This document shows positions 36,801-50,900 of a stretch of 64,000 bases of DNA, in pieces. The DNA comes from Xiphophorus maculatus (taxonomy: Eukaryota > Chordata > Actinopteri > Cyprinodontiformes > Poeciliidae): positions 22,434,875-22,498,874 of the forward strand of contig NC_036461.1 of NCBI RefSeq assembly GCF_002775205.1, written 5' to 3'. The position numbers were made by a program, and so were the translations under genes. Numbering within the stretch: the first letter of the stretch is position 1; every line of letters starts with the position of its first letter. A model generated the notes under the pieces. It saw nothing but the letters and a program-made list of their open reading frames with translations. It ran no database searches and was not told the DNA's origin.

Positions 36801-39800
36801 GACAGAATTTTTTATTTTTTAAATCGGCAGTCTCTTGGATAGATCAACTTTTTAAAGATCGGTGATCGGCCAGAAAACTGTAATCAGTGCACAAATAGCG
36901 TGAAGAGTAATGCCCACCTCGTCCGCGACCTCTGCCACGCCCGCGACCTTTCCCCCTGCCTCGTATTCCTCCGCGCCCAGTCCCTCCGTCGCTCCGAATG
37001 CTGCCGGTGTCGTCTCCGTGGTCCCGCGGCTCGGCTCTCCAACCTGTTTAAGAGGACGCACATTCTCCTGACTTCGTTTCATACAAGTTCCTCAGCCAAC
37101 TGAATAAACTTCATAGATCAACACCGAGATAAAAACGTAGGGCTGCACAATATTAGGACATCTTGAAATGATAGCGGTTTTAATTGGCTTTAATAAATCC
37201 ACATTCTGCCTCATTTATTGCTTCCAACACTCCCTGGACACCAGCATCTGCTGAAGACGTTGGCAGTATTAATATAGTAGTGTTGTGATATGTTGTGCAG
37301 CCCTAATAAAAAGTCAGAAATAAACATCTTGTGAAAGTCTTCATACTCCTACAATTATTGCAACTAGAAATGTATTTGTAACTAGTGTATTTGACTGGGA
37401 TTTTATGGGACAGACCGACACAAACCGGAGTGTGCTTCTAACGTTGAAAGGATTCATGTAATTAGGACTGTTCATACATAAACAGGGCAAAATGATGCAC
37501 GGTTTTCAAAATTCTTTACAAGTAATGTGAAAAGTGCGATGTGCATTTGTAGCTGCTGGGCTTTGAGGATACAGTGAGGATGGAAAGTATTCAGACCGTT
37601 TCAAACTTTTCACTCTTTGTTTCATTGCAGCCATTTACTAAAATTTAAAAAAGTTCATATTATTTCTCATGAATGTACACTCAGCATCCCATCTTGACAG
37701 AAAAAAAACTGAGATGTAAATGTTTTTTTGTTTGCTAATTTATAAAAAAACAACAAAAAAAAACTGGAATATCAAACATTTAAAGGGGTCTGAATACTTT
37801 CCATGCCCACTTCATGTCTCTATGGCAACGTTCACACAGCAGGTCTTGATGAATTCAGATGTTTGGTTGAAGTCAGATTTTTTTTTCATGGTTGTCCATG
37901 CTACTAATTAAATGTAATCGCAAATAGACTTCTGTGTCGACTCCAAAGCGACGTGCACGCGCAGAAGAAAAACGTAGAGGTCGCACAGCAGCGCTCCGTT
38001 TTTGGAATAATGAATGGCGCCGTCAATGGATCAGTTTTACAGTTTATTCGGTTGCGGGAGCTGACAGTATCGCCACAAGATTATGACAACACGAAGGAAA
38101 ACGCAGCTAATAGCAACAGCCTTCAGTGGAGCAGAGACTGAGCTTCTGTTTGGATGAGTAGTCAGAGCTTAGAGTGGTGGGACTGTGATGGGATGTGATG
38201 TGATGCACTGACAGACTTTTTCCATGAGTTCAGAATTATTATAATTTTCAGCCATTATTTACTTCCTGATTTACAATAAATCTGGTGCAGAATTATGATG
38301 CACGTCTCACATCAATGATGTAAAAGTTGTCTAAAATGTATCATGATCGGGGGAGCTGTGGTGGCGAAGCGGCAAAACACGACCCACGTATTGAGGTCTT
38401 AGTCCCCGTGCCGGTGGTCGCAGGTTCGACTCCCGGCCTGGCGACATTTGCCGCATGTCTTCCCCCTCTCTCCTGTCTAACTACTTTAAAATAAAGGCCA
38501 GTATAGCCAACAAAACCTTTATTAAAAAAAAATGTATCATGACCGTTCAGACTTTAAAAACTATCGGCTGTGATTTAGTGCCTCATGTGGAAAGGGCACA
38601 AATTGGAGTTTTAAGGGGTGAAAAGATTGGAATTGGGCCGTTCAGACTGCCGTGAACGGATATGGACACATTTTTTTTTATAAAAATTGGCTTTGGATTG
38701 TGAACGTAGCCTAACAGCTTTGGACATCTATAGACTTTTGCCCATTCTTCTTTATTTCAAGGTCTGCCAGATAAGATGGAGGGTGTCTACAAACATCAGT
38801 TTTGAAATCCTGCCAAGATTCACCAAAGGATTTAGGTCTGGACTTTGACTGGGCCACTGTGAAGATGGTATGTTCAGTGTGTGGTGTTTTTCCACCACAC
38901 AAAATTTTGTAAAATGGGCCAGAAAGTCCAAAAACTACCTGACCAGATCACCTTCATCCAGATGTTAGATCTGTTCCTTACAAGCTTGAAATTTAGTACA
39001 TCTTTATATTTATTTACATAAGTTTAGTTTGTTGTATTTATTTTGTTACTTGCCATGTTTTTATTTACTTTGGGATTTTTGGAGGTCATTTGTTGTTGAA
39101 ATGTGTCGTGTTGGATAAAGAAAAATACAAAATAAAATTGCTCCAAGAAAGAAACTGTTAAATAAAGCTGCATTTGCATTTGTATTGCTTCTAATAGTTG
39201 TCGATGATTTAGTTGTGCTGTACTTTGTGTTGGTCTGACACATAAAACCCTAATTAAACACACTGTAATCTGTCGTCTTAACATAAAAAAATATAAAAAC
39301 AAAAACAAGGGGTGTGAATACTTTCACGAGGCACTGTTAAACTACTGCAGCTTGTCAAAGATGTATCCTCTCATGATAAAATCTTTTGTTCACAACCAAC
39401 TGCATGTTTAATTTAAAACTTTAAAAATCATCCTACAAATTTTTCCACTCTCACAAATTACATTTTTACTTTATTGAAAGAAAAAATAAAAACACATGCA
39501 AAAATGAAATAACTCTGAGGTCATGCTGTCATTCAGCCATGCGTAATGGAAAAGAGATCGGTGTAAAAACATGCAGCGGTTGGGAAAAAGGTGGTGAGTA
39601 AACACACAGCTGTGTCAGGGGGTAAAGAGCAGAAAGCTGCACAGTGAAGAAGCAAACAGAGGCAGGGGAAAGGGGAAAAAAATAGAAATGAGTTCCTGGC
39701 CACTTACTCCGGCTGTCATAATGCGCTCTGTTATCATGAACCCTTTGATTGGGCGACATGGGGTCGGACGAGTCGCTGATGGGCGAAGTGTCCGGCTGGG

Positions 39801-42800
39801 CTGGGAACCCGCCGGATGTCTTGTCGGCATCGTCCCGGGAAACTTCCTCCAGCGGCAGAGAAACCCACTTACGTTTGTTACCTAGCCGTGATTGCATACC
39901 GGAAACAAGAGCTTCAAGAGTTGTGGCCGAACGGAATAGAAAGAAAAATACGTAGCTTGAAGAGAAAAAACTTCTACTGAGTTCTAAGTGTCAGATGTCC
40001 ACACTTTCTTTATAGAAAGGGTGGAATATAAACATTCATATAAACATTCATGAAATTAGGGAAATTAAAGCTGCAGTGTGTAACTTTTTAACTTTTTTTT
40101 AATCTGTTTTTTTTATATTTGTTACAACTGTCACCATGTTGTGACAGTTTAATATAAGACCGATAATCTGTGTCAAAAAAAGAAAAAAGAAAAAGAAAAT
40201 CTACCTTCTCCCTGACCTACTATTGCTGAAGAAATGCACCTCTCCCAGTCAAAAACAACCAATCAGAGCCTGGAGGACAGTCTTGGTGCTGTGAATCAAC
40301 CTAGTGTATGCTACTAAATATTCCAAACGTGGAAAAACAACTCACCTTTCCAGGAAAATTGTCAACGGTGGTCATGCCAACTAGCTTTAGCATTTGTGGG
40401 AGGCTATGTTGTGGTGAAGTAGCTGTAGCATAGCAGCGTGGACGAGGAGAAGGCAGAGGAGCTACATTTTTTTTCACGGATTATCCGTCTTATGTAATAT
40501 TGTCATGACATAATGATAATTTGAACAAATATGTTAAAAAAAAAAAAACATGTTTTTTTTTTTAAATAAAAGTTACATACTGCAGATTTTATGGGTCATG
40601 GGGGGGAAAAAACCTGTTCAAGCAACTTCCCTAACAAATGTATTTTTAAAAAAAACACTCCATGAAAAATTTTTTGTTCCTGCACAGAGAAATATGAATC
40701 TACGTCGTGACATCATTTTGATGCAACAGCAGCGCGGCCTAACAGAGAATGATATCCTGATATATTTCATGAGTCTTAGATTACAGTTGTGATACAAAGC
40801 AAAGACAGCAGCAGGAGTCACAGATCCTCGTCTGCAGACATCCTCCACAACGCTGCTCGCCTCTAAGCCACGCCCCTTTGGTTCAACATCACGCTGTGAA
40901 AGCGCACTGGGTTTTCACGACAGATCAACTTGCATAATATGAAAGTGACAGTTATTCATAATGGGGGATTTGGTTGTGTGTTTATTGCTGTACTATTAGG
41001 GCTAAAACAAATAATTGTGATGAATCAATTAATGTAATAATTGTAGACTAACTTAGTTATCAATTAATTTCAGCAAAAACAGCCTATTTGCTAAAAGAAC
41101 AACACACTCAGAAGTAATTAACCCAAAGAAATGTACAAAAGTATACACATTTGGAATTTAAGATTATATGTATATATATATATATATATATTAACTTTTG
41201 TCTGTAAATATCTTTTACTAAATCAAGTTTTAGTTTCACTTGGTTCAAATTGTGGAAAAGAAACAAATCTATTAAGCTAATTTTGCTATCCAATTATTAC
41301 ATGTCGATATTAGGAGGATTTCTTTAAACTTTTCCTACAAACAATCAAACATTCACAAAAAAATGCCGTTATTGAATTTTAGACAATGAATGAAATTAGT
41401 CGATTCTTTCATCTTTTTATGTATTTCTAATATTGTAAAAAAGCACAAGTGGCTAAATGAAAGATCCGCAGTATGTGGTAATTTTTTATCCGATTAATTG
41501 GTTAATAACTCAATAACTCAAAATAACTGGAGTCCATCAAATGCTAAATAAATGTAAATACTCTCAATTGATGTTTTTTTTCATTGTTGAAATGGATTAA
41601 TATTGGGGCCCTTTAGATAGAAAAAAAGAGTTCGGCCAAAAAGCTCTGAAATTTTTGTTTAAAATAAATAAATAAATAAAATTTCTTTGCTCCAAAAAGT
41701 GGCAGCTCAGAAAATTTTCAGTTTTTTTTCCTAGACATTTTCTTAGATGAATCTCAAAGTTTGAGTATTTTTGTCAGAAATGTACTCCTTTATTCTCTCT
41801 TTATCTACAATGATCATAATATGTTGTTGTAGAAGGTTTCTTTAAATTAACTACACAATTTTGTAAACGTAATAATCTTTCATAGTAAAAGATCCTTAAG
41901 TGACTTCCTATATGTATAGACATTCACAAATTGAATGCACTTCCATCAACAGAGATCATGTTATGTTCTCGTTTTAGACACATTTAAAGCATTGCAGTCA
42001 AAAGGCGAGCGCCTTTAATTAACTCTGCTTTGACGTCTAAAGATGAGAGACGAGTAAAAAGAAATGAAAGAAGGTATGATTATTAAAGCAGAGCATGCAC
42101 CAATCTGCACCAATCAGTAATTACAAACAGAGATCATTACGGTTATTAACATGCCTTTTTATACAGGAAAAAACCCCATGGTCACAAATTAAACCAAACG
42201 TGCATCTTTAAATCTTAAAGGCTCTTGACAGCATCTACAATATAATAAAGCTTTTCCTCAGTTTGGAAATAGAATGTCAATGTAAACAAATTCATACATT
42301 TAATGTAAAACTTGTACATTTACAGCTGTCAGCAGCCTTATTTAGCTCAACGTTTCGGCAGCATTTGCATGCGTCACAAAGATAAAGAAAGAAAGAAAAA
42401 CTCACCCTCACCTCCTCTCTTCTTCAGGCTGGAGCTCTTTGAGTCCTGTCCTGGTTTTGGTTCTTCTTCTTTACACGGTTCCTCCATTGGATCCACATGA
42501 GCTTCCTGGTTCTCCTTGCTCTCCCCTCCATCATGGCTGCTCTCTGATTTCCTGTCCGGTCGCTCTCTTCTCTTGTCCCTTTCTCTGCGGGAGGAAGGCT
42601 TCTTCCCGTTGTTGTCGAGGACAGTTTGCTGCTGCTGAATCAGAGACGCCTGCGTTTATTTACGCTTTCACATATTGTCTATTCTCACTCGCTTTTGATA
42701 CAATAATCAGATAAAAACTAAATACATTTCCAGAAAGAGGAGGTTCTTCCTTCCTACCAATAATTAGGGATAATAATCACAGTAGGATTATTTCACTGTA

Positions 42801-44935
42801 GGAAGCTATTTAAAATAAAACCATTTCAAAACACGTTGGCGGTTTTTTTAATCTTGCGAAAAGGCGAGAGAGAGCTAAACTTTACAGCAGGTAACAGGAA
42901 GGTTATAAGCATTGTTATGTTTTATCCTTTTAAGCTCTCAAGCTCAGCCATGGAATATGCCAGCGTTTTAAATCTTTGGAAATCTAAAGTTATGCTATGC
43001 TACGTTATGTAACATTTTCTGGTGAACACAACAATAACTGCGGTTTGAAATTACACAATTCGCAATTAACACAATCGCTAATGACTGACTAAAGTGATAA
43101 CTGTGCCACGTTTTAACTTATTAAAACCTCAATTTAGAGCAGCTGTTCCCCCAAACAGATGGCATGACATCACATTTGCCCCCTAATCTAAATATTAAAT
43201 GACCAGTCATTTGAGGACAGCCAGAAAAAACAAACAATTTGAATGGATTTTTACATTTTCTTATATTTCTTAAAGAAAAAGCAAAATTGGCTAATATTTT
43301 CATTGGTTACTGACCATAAAGCTTGGATCTTTGACTCCTTACTGAAAACTCTTTGTAAATCTCAAATCAGGAACCCAATCATGATTCAAGAGGCTAACGG
43401 GGTCAAACATTTGCACTTGTCTCTGTACCTCAAAAACTAAAACAATTAACGTAATTAAATATAAATTAATGTAAAACACTTCCTTTTTTTAAAGTAATTG
43501 GACAAGAAGTAAAGTCTGGAACATCCCTGTTTTTTAACACTTATCCAAACCTGTAGAAGCAACTAAACCAAACTTGCTACTTTTGAAGAATGTGTAGGAA
43601 CAATTAAAAACACACTTTCACACACATATACACACAATATGCCATACCTCTTTAGCGAGTTCTCCAGGTGTGGGCCAGTTTGTGATATCACTGAAGTCAC
43701 TGGACTGTGAAAACAAAAACAACATAATATGAGTGTTTAGATGAGGCATTTATTCTAACATGTAACACTGCGTGTTGGGACAGGTAGAGTCCAGCTGGGA
43801 GGCTGGACTTTGTGCTTCCTTTGCTCTTTCTGCAGAGGAAGCACAAACAACAACAAACAGACAGAGGCTCATCCAGTCACTGTGGGTCCTGTCAATTTGG
43901 GCAAGCTGATAGTAGATCAAGGTTAAACGAACACAGAGTGCAGCTGGACTTTACTGTGTGTGGAAAGAGGGGGGAAAAAATCCTTCAGTCTCATGGCATC
44001 TGAAAAGACAGTCGGCGTTTACAGTGGATCTGGATAGAGAGGAAACAAAGATGAAGAAAAGATTTCCTCAAGGTTTCTGTGACTTTAAACCAATAGTTAT
44101 TGATCCAGCTCAATATTCTAGGCCTAATCCAAAGATTCGCAGAATAGAGATTTTAGTGATATCTGGGTTTGAAACAATACCAACTGCAGTGTATAACAAA
44201 TTAATCGTGATTAATCGGTTATTAAAGATAATCGTCAACAATTTAGTCATCTATAAATCGTTTCCCGGGGTATACAGGCACCAAAACAAAGGACATTTAC
44301 TGAAAGAACAACTTACTCAGCAGTAATAATTAAGGCAAACCTGTACAAAATTATACACGTTTTGCATTTTGATTTAAAAAAAAAAAACACAAAACGACTT
44401 GTCTGTGATAATGTTCTGCAGATGCTACAAATGATCAAGTAAACACTAAAGTAATGTTTTAATTATTGCATTTTGGGGCGTGCTGTGGTGGCACAGGGTG
44501 TTAGCACGCCCCACGTTTGGAGGCCTTAGTCTTCGACGCGGACGTCGCGGGTTCGACTCCCGGTCCCGACGACCTTTGCCGCATGTCTTCCCCCCTCTTC
44601 TCACCCTCCTTCCTGTCTGCCTACTGTAGAAAAAAATACGAGCCACTAGCGCCGCAAAAAAACTCTTCGGAGAAAAAAATGGGAAAAAAAAATAAATAAA
44701 ATTATTGCATTTTAGGCAATAAAATATCTATTTTGTTATTGAAAAAAAAATAATTCAATTCTTAATTTATTTGTATTTTCCTGGTGTATTCTAATGCATA
44801 AAATAAGCTTATGTGGTTACATGAAAAATCTGCAGAAGACACAATTATTTTTAAATCTGATTAATCGATTAATCCTCAGTATAATCTATACAATAATCGA
44901 TTGTTAAAATAGTGGTTACTTGCAGCCCTAATTGC

Positions 44936-44972
<37 letters not shown>

Positions 44973-47900
44973 TTTATAAAGTGCTTTCAAACAAAGTGCT
45001 GAACAATTACAAAGAGATGAAAACCAAAATAATAGTTAGAAACAGATAAAATACAAAGCTAAGCAATAAATACAAAAGGTAAAACATATACATGTAAAAT
45101 ACTTATTTTTAAAATAATCATGTCATTTTAATTTTGTTGCTGTGGATTAATACAGCTGGATAAATCCATTTCCATTTGGTTGCTGCAGTTGAATAAAGCT
45201 AGTGTCCTTTTAAAGCCGCCATCTTGTTGTGCTCATGTTGTTTTAAAGATTAACAGAGTCCAGTTATGTGACTAAAATGCACTAATGATCACTGCAAGGT
45301 GATTATTTGGGCTTTCAACTGGAAAACACACAATTATACTTTTTAGCATGTTTAATTTTTAATTAATAAAACCGTCTGAATCAGTCTTCCAATGAGAAAT
45401 CGGCTGCTGACGGGATTCGCGAGGCGCGTTGTCGTAGGAAACAAAACATCCAGGCCGCAATACAAACCCTCTTCTATGTAGTAGTTGAAACTGAGGGCTG
45501 AAGACTTAAAAATAACACAATATAAACATTTCACTGATTGACAACTAACATGTGTTGCATTCCCTGTCAACAATTTTCTTCGAGAAGCCCCTACAACCAT
45601 GCTTAAAGATTTCTAACATGCCTAAATAAACAAAAGATTAAATTAAAGGTCCAACATTGACTCCAAAATTACCCTAAAAGGTTAGTAAAATATATTCAGA
45701 CAATTTGAGAGCTACTTAATATCTATATTTAGGTATTATGCTATGGTGATTATCCTTAAAGCTCTGTAGTGGAAAAACAGGTTGGAGAAGCAAACAAAAC
45801 CAGAGGATAGCAGCTCGAACCGGTTAATGTTTGGCAGCAGATGGTAATTTCTCACTCTCTGTGTGTTTTAACACCTTAAGTCAGAATTATGGAAATGTAG
45901 ATATGAGGACTTAGAAGAATCAAAATGTTAATTTATTTGCAAGTTAAAACAGGTGTTCATCCAATACTAACGTAGAAAAAAAGAGGCATGATGTGATAAT
46001 TACTGAATATTTCTGGAACAATATTTATCTAGAAAACATGGTCAAGTTGATCCTATGTGAAAGTATTTGCACGTGTATTGCAGAAAATGTGAAAACTTAA
46101 AACCAAATTTAAAAACAGAGCGTTACCTTGCTGGGTTTTCTCACTCTGGGCTTGCTGGCTCGGACCACTTTCAGGGTGTTTTGTTGATCTGTGCACAGAT
46201 GATGGATAATAGAAACAGACATCATTAAATGTGGCAGGCAGGAGCAGACCAAAGCAGACAGAAGCTACAGCTCCTCGAGAAATGCGAGTAGAAATCGGTT
46301 GCTCAACACCGCGGTTAAAATGTCAACTCATCCACTCTTGCACAGTCTTTCTGTGCCGTTTGGGGAGCATAGAGAAGAAGAACTAAGTATTTAACCCCCG
46401 CAGGGAGTGAAGGAGTGTAAGTTGGGGGTGATTAGAGTGCAGACTGCGGTGGCACGCCGTGCGGCTGCATCTCTGCAGGCTGGGAGTGGCTCCTATCGCT
46501 CAGCAGAGGATGGCTGGATTGATAAGACACACTTAGCACACACACACAGGCTTTCGTGTGAATGGGTGTATGCCTGACTGGGTCTGTCTGTGTGTGTGTG
46601 CGTGTCCACCCACAGAGCTAGATGTACAGTAACCCTGTAAACTGATGCCTAGGCCAGAGAAGGCTGCTTCAAATTTAGCTCCCCCCCCCCCCCCCCCGGT
46701 TGCTCTCCTCTCCGCTCTGACACACATTCACAACTTTAGCTGAAGGGGGTTCGAGACCACCGCTTTCACCAAGAGCCTGCTACAGAAGAAACAACACACA
46801 CATATGCAAAGGCAAATGTTAACTATCAGAATGAAAAGTATTGTTGAGCTCACTGATGAAGCAAACAGGAGAAAGTAGCCAATTTAAAGTTGAAATTCCA
46901 AGAAACTCGGCTTCAGATTTGATACATTTTTAGGTCAGGAGATTGAAAATCTGGATACTGACTTTCTCAGACTGGCTCTTTAAAGCTGCAGTGTGTAACT
47001 TTTATGTAATTGATTTTTTTTTTTTTTACATATTTGTTGAAACTGTCACTATGGCATGGGACAGATAATGTGTGGGGGAAAAAACAAAACAAAAAAAACA
47101 AGCTCCTATGCCTAGTTAGCCAGAGCTAACTAGGAACAACCAATCATAGCCAGGAAGCGCGTCTTAACGCCTTAATCACCACATCCATTCCCTTTGACAA
47201 TTGCTACACTGGAACTTAGTGAATGCCATGGCTAGTTAGCATGGCCACTGATGATGACAGATAAACGGTAAGTTGTTTCTCCACCATTAGTACATTTAGC
47301 AGCATGTTCATAAGAATAATTGACAGCTCTAAACCCCTTCTTCAGGCTCTGATTGGTTGTTTTTGAGGGAGGAGGTGGAGGAGATGGATCTTTTCACAGA
47401 TTATCTGTCTCATATTCCACTGTCACAAAATGGTGACAGTGGAATATGGAATATATAGTATATATATCAAGATAAGAATATTAAATAAAATATATTAAAA
47501 GATAATATAAAAAACCAACATGATTTTTAAAAAGATGAAAGTTACATTCTGCAGCTTTAAGATACTCTTCCACCATGGTGTTTTCAGCAGTCCACCTTAT
47601 TAACCCCATGCAAATAAAAACCTCTGGATCCAGTCTTAGGAAAATCTTGGGACACAAACAGAACCATTGTACAGAGACGCTTCTTTAACAGAATGTGTTG
47701 ATTAATTATATGTTGAACTTTGACATAATAATCCCTCTTGCAGTCATATGTGCAAAAAGGCTTCTTTATGTAGCACTTTTACCTTCTTGAATCATCTCTG
47801 GCCTCATTTATGCTGACCTGGTGAAGGCTACAGCGCTCTAAGCTACACTGGTGAAAGGACAAGTCCCTGCAAAATGTCTACTTTTAACTTTTTGTCGATT

Positions 47901-50900
47901 ATTTTCTTGTTCTTGTGAGACTGTGAACATTTGTGTACCTAGTTTCAATAATGCTATAGCTTATTTATGTCCATCATTAAAAACACACCTTATGCAATAG
48001 TAATCAGTCAAATACATGACAGATTTAGAATACACATCAATAAAAATTCATTACAGTTCATGCAAAATATTGATAAATATATAAAATATACAATAACAAA
48101 CCATTCCAGTTAGGGCTGAAACGATTCCTCGAGTGATTCGAGTACCTCGATTATTAAAATTCATCCAGAAAAATGTATCTGCTTCGTTAAGTTATATTTT
48201 ATTATTTAATCCACCGTGTTCCAGCCAGGTTATAACCTGCGTGGCACAGCGCTCTCACTTCCGCCTGAGTTGTTGACGAAAGCTAACTGTTAGCAGCATA
48301 ACGTCCAGTTTTCAAGTTCAGTCTGGGGGGATTTTATTGATTCATGATAATGTCCGGGTCTTTGTCGTTTTTCGGGGGACCAATAAACGTCCTTAAAATG
48401 ACTGGCGCGATGCCTGGAGTACGGCAGCTTTTCTCCTCCCGGAGCTGCTGCCTGGTGGCGGTTCAGAGCGAACGGCGGGGAAAGAGCGCTGCCGATAGAC
48501 TGTACACTGCGGGCGGCTGTGCATTAGATAATTAACGTAAGTGTAGCTTTACGGACAAACCGGAAAATTTACTTCATAACATCCCGGTCTCAACAAATGG
48601 GTGACAGCTGGTAGATGTGTTTCTGTGTGTGACGAACAAAGGTGTCAAATCCCGTCGCTAACATGAACACAAAAGCTATAAATGTCTGGGCAAGGTGAGA
48701 GTTCATCTATGAAATTCACTGAAGATGAATGCATAAACGAAAACACATTACGAGAGAAAGTGAGACATTCTCACACAAGAGACATTTTTTATAAGCGCAT
48801 TTGTGAGCTTTCCTCTTTATTATTGAATTGAACATCAGATTTTTGTGTAACTTTTCTTCAGGTTAACTTGAAAAGTGAGCTATTATTGTTACGACTTAAT
48901 TTTCTAAACTACAGAAAAGTTCTTGTTCGGGAAGCTCAACTGTGAAAAATTGGACTGATGTTGATATGCGATAGTAATACTGCTGTTATGTTAGATTTAC
49001 CAATGTTTTACTTTCTTTTTTTAACCGATTACTCGTAAGAATAATCGACATTTACTCGATTCCTAAAATATTTGTTTACAACAGCACTAATTCCAGTTAT
49101 ACGTACAGTGCTCCTATAAAGCTTTTCAGCTTCTTTTAAAGAACTTAATTTTGTTCAGCTCCAGAGAGGTAATGGAGCTCCACTCTTTCATTCAGAAATA
49201 ATTCATTATTTTTAGAAGGGTTGGGGGGATTAGCATCAATTCAACTTCATCATACTTGGAAAAATATTATTGTCCCTCATTGTAGAATTAAAAGAATCTA
49301 GAGGAGAAATAAAAGCAGTCAAATGACTTCTTTGATTTTTAAGCTACCACAGTAAAAAAATGTTAAGAATTGATATGAACAAAATTACAAGTTGTGAGGA
49401 ACTAACTAGAGCCTTCATCTAAAAATAAATCCTTGAAAAAAAAGACCTTTCAGAAGAAGCATCATTTCTGGAAACCTTTTTTTTTTTTTTACATATTTAT
49501 TAAACATAGAAAATTGCTCTAGGATAAATTGTCCTAGTAATTATTGCGATAAACATAAATATTGTTGATCTGCGACCGTTTTGATGTAACATATTGATAA
49601 TAGCATAATAATGCAATTCTGCCCTCTCAAAAGTCAATAAACTTAAATTTTGAAAAGAACACTTTAAGGCTAGAATTGGAATAGATTTTAAATACGCAAA
49701 AAAAAGCAGAAATAATAAAACAATAAATAAAATGGAAACAAAAATCATGCGCAACAGAAACCAAAAATAAACAGGCTTTAGACAAAATTACCTTTAAAAA
49801 AAAATACCACGAGGAAGGAACTTATTGAGCTCATTTTACTGTATCATGTGATCAACTGATTAATTTCTTATTGCGACAGGCTTAAACAAACTAAAGGACT
49901 CATGTTTACTTGTGTATTCAGAGTCTTTGCTCTGAAGCTTTAACGTGAGCTCAGGTGGATCCTGTCTCTGCTGCTCTCAATGTCACAGTGAGCATGAACC
50001 AGCAGGACTCAGAATCTCAGTCAGAACCTGAAGGTCCATCTATCTGAACTCCACCGTTCCTCTGTGGAGAGGGGAGAACCTTCAGAAGAACCTCCAGCTC
50101 CACCTGTATGGTGAAGAGTCCACTCTTTAGAAAAGCAACATGGCGGCCCGTCTGGAAGGGCCCTGAAGGACTCAGACTGTGAGGAACAAGACTCTCTGGT
50201 CTGGTGAGACAAAGACTGGACTCTCCGGCATGAAGACCAGATAACCTGTTAGGAGGAAAACCAGGCGTGGCTCATCCCCATGGGGAAGCACGGGAGTGGC
50301 AGCATCAAGCTGGGTAAAGCAGTAAGTTCAGAACCTCTCTGTGAACGTCGTGGGGCGGCCAGGCCAGAGTCCAGGCTGGGGTTTGACTGTACATCTCAGG
50401 AGAGATCAGAAAATGGCTGATAGACGTTTGATGGAGATGGAGACGTTTGGCAAACAGGAAACTGACCAAGAAAAGTTCTGTCAGCTGGTCATGCCATATG
50501 CAAGAAGTTTCTGGCAAAGCTGCATTAAAATAATGAGAAAAGGCTGGGAAGACTTATGTACATGTCATTTCACAGTTTATCGTTAATATATTTGCAAAAA
50601 ACAAACTTTTGAAGTTATTGTAGGAGTTTTTTTTTTATTTTTATGAATTTAGTCCATTTTTAAATGTGGAAAAAGTGATGTAACGTGAATATTTGCTGGA
50701 TGCAAGTTAAACCCAGATTAGCTAGGATGAAACTAAAAGCTACTCTAAAAGATGCTGAGACCAAAGTCAACTTCTACTGAGTAGATTCGATCAATATACA
50801 GACAGATTGATGTTTATTTAAAAACCCTATTTCATCTTATCATCTCAACAAGCTCCTTGTTCACAGTTATTTTACAAAGTTTATTTTTGTTTAACATTAC

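Noticed and set aside
44446..44646. Small arginine-rich frame, and a possible tRNA gene by box B
   Set aside because: The box B and downstream body belong to a SINE with target duplications; it does not fold as a complete tRNA.
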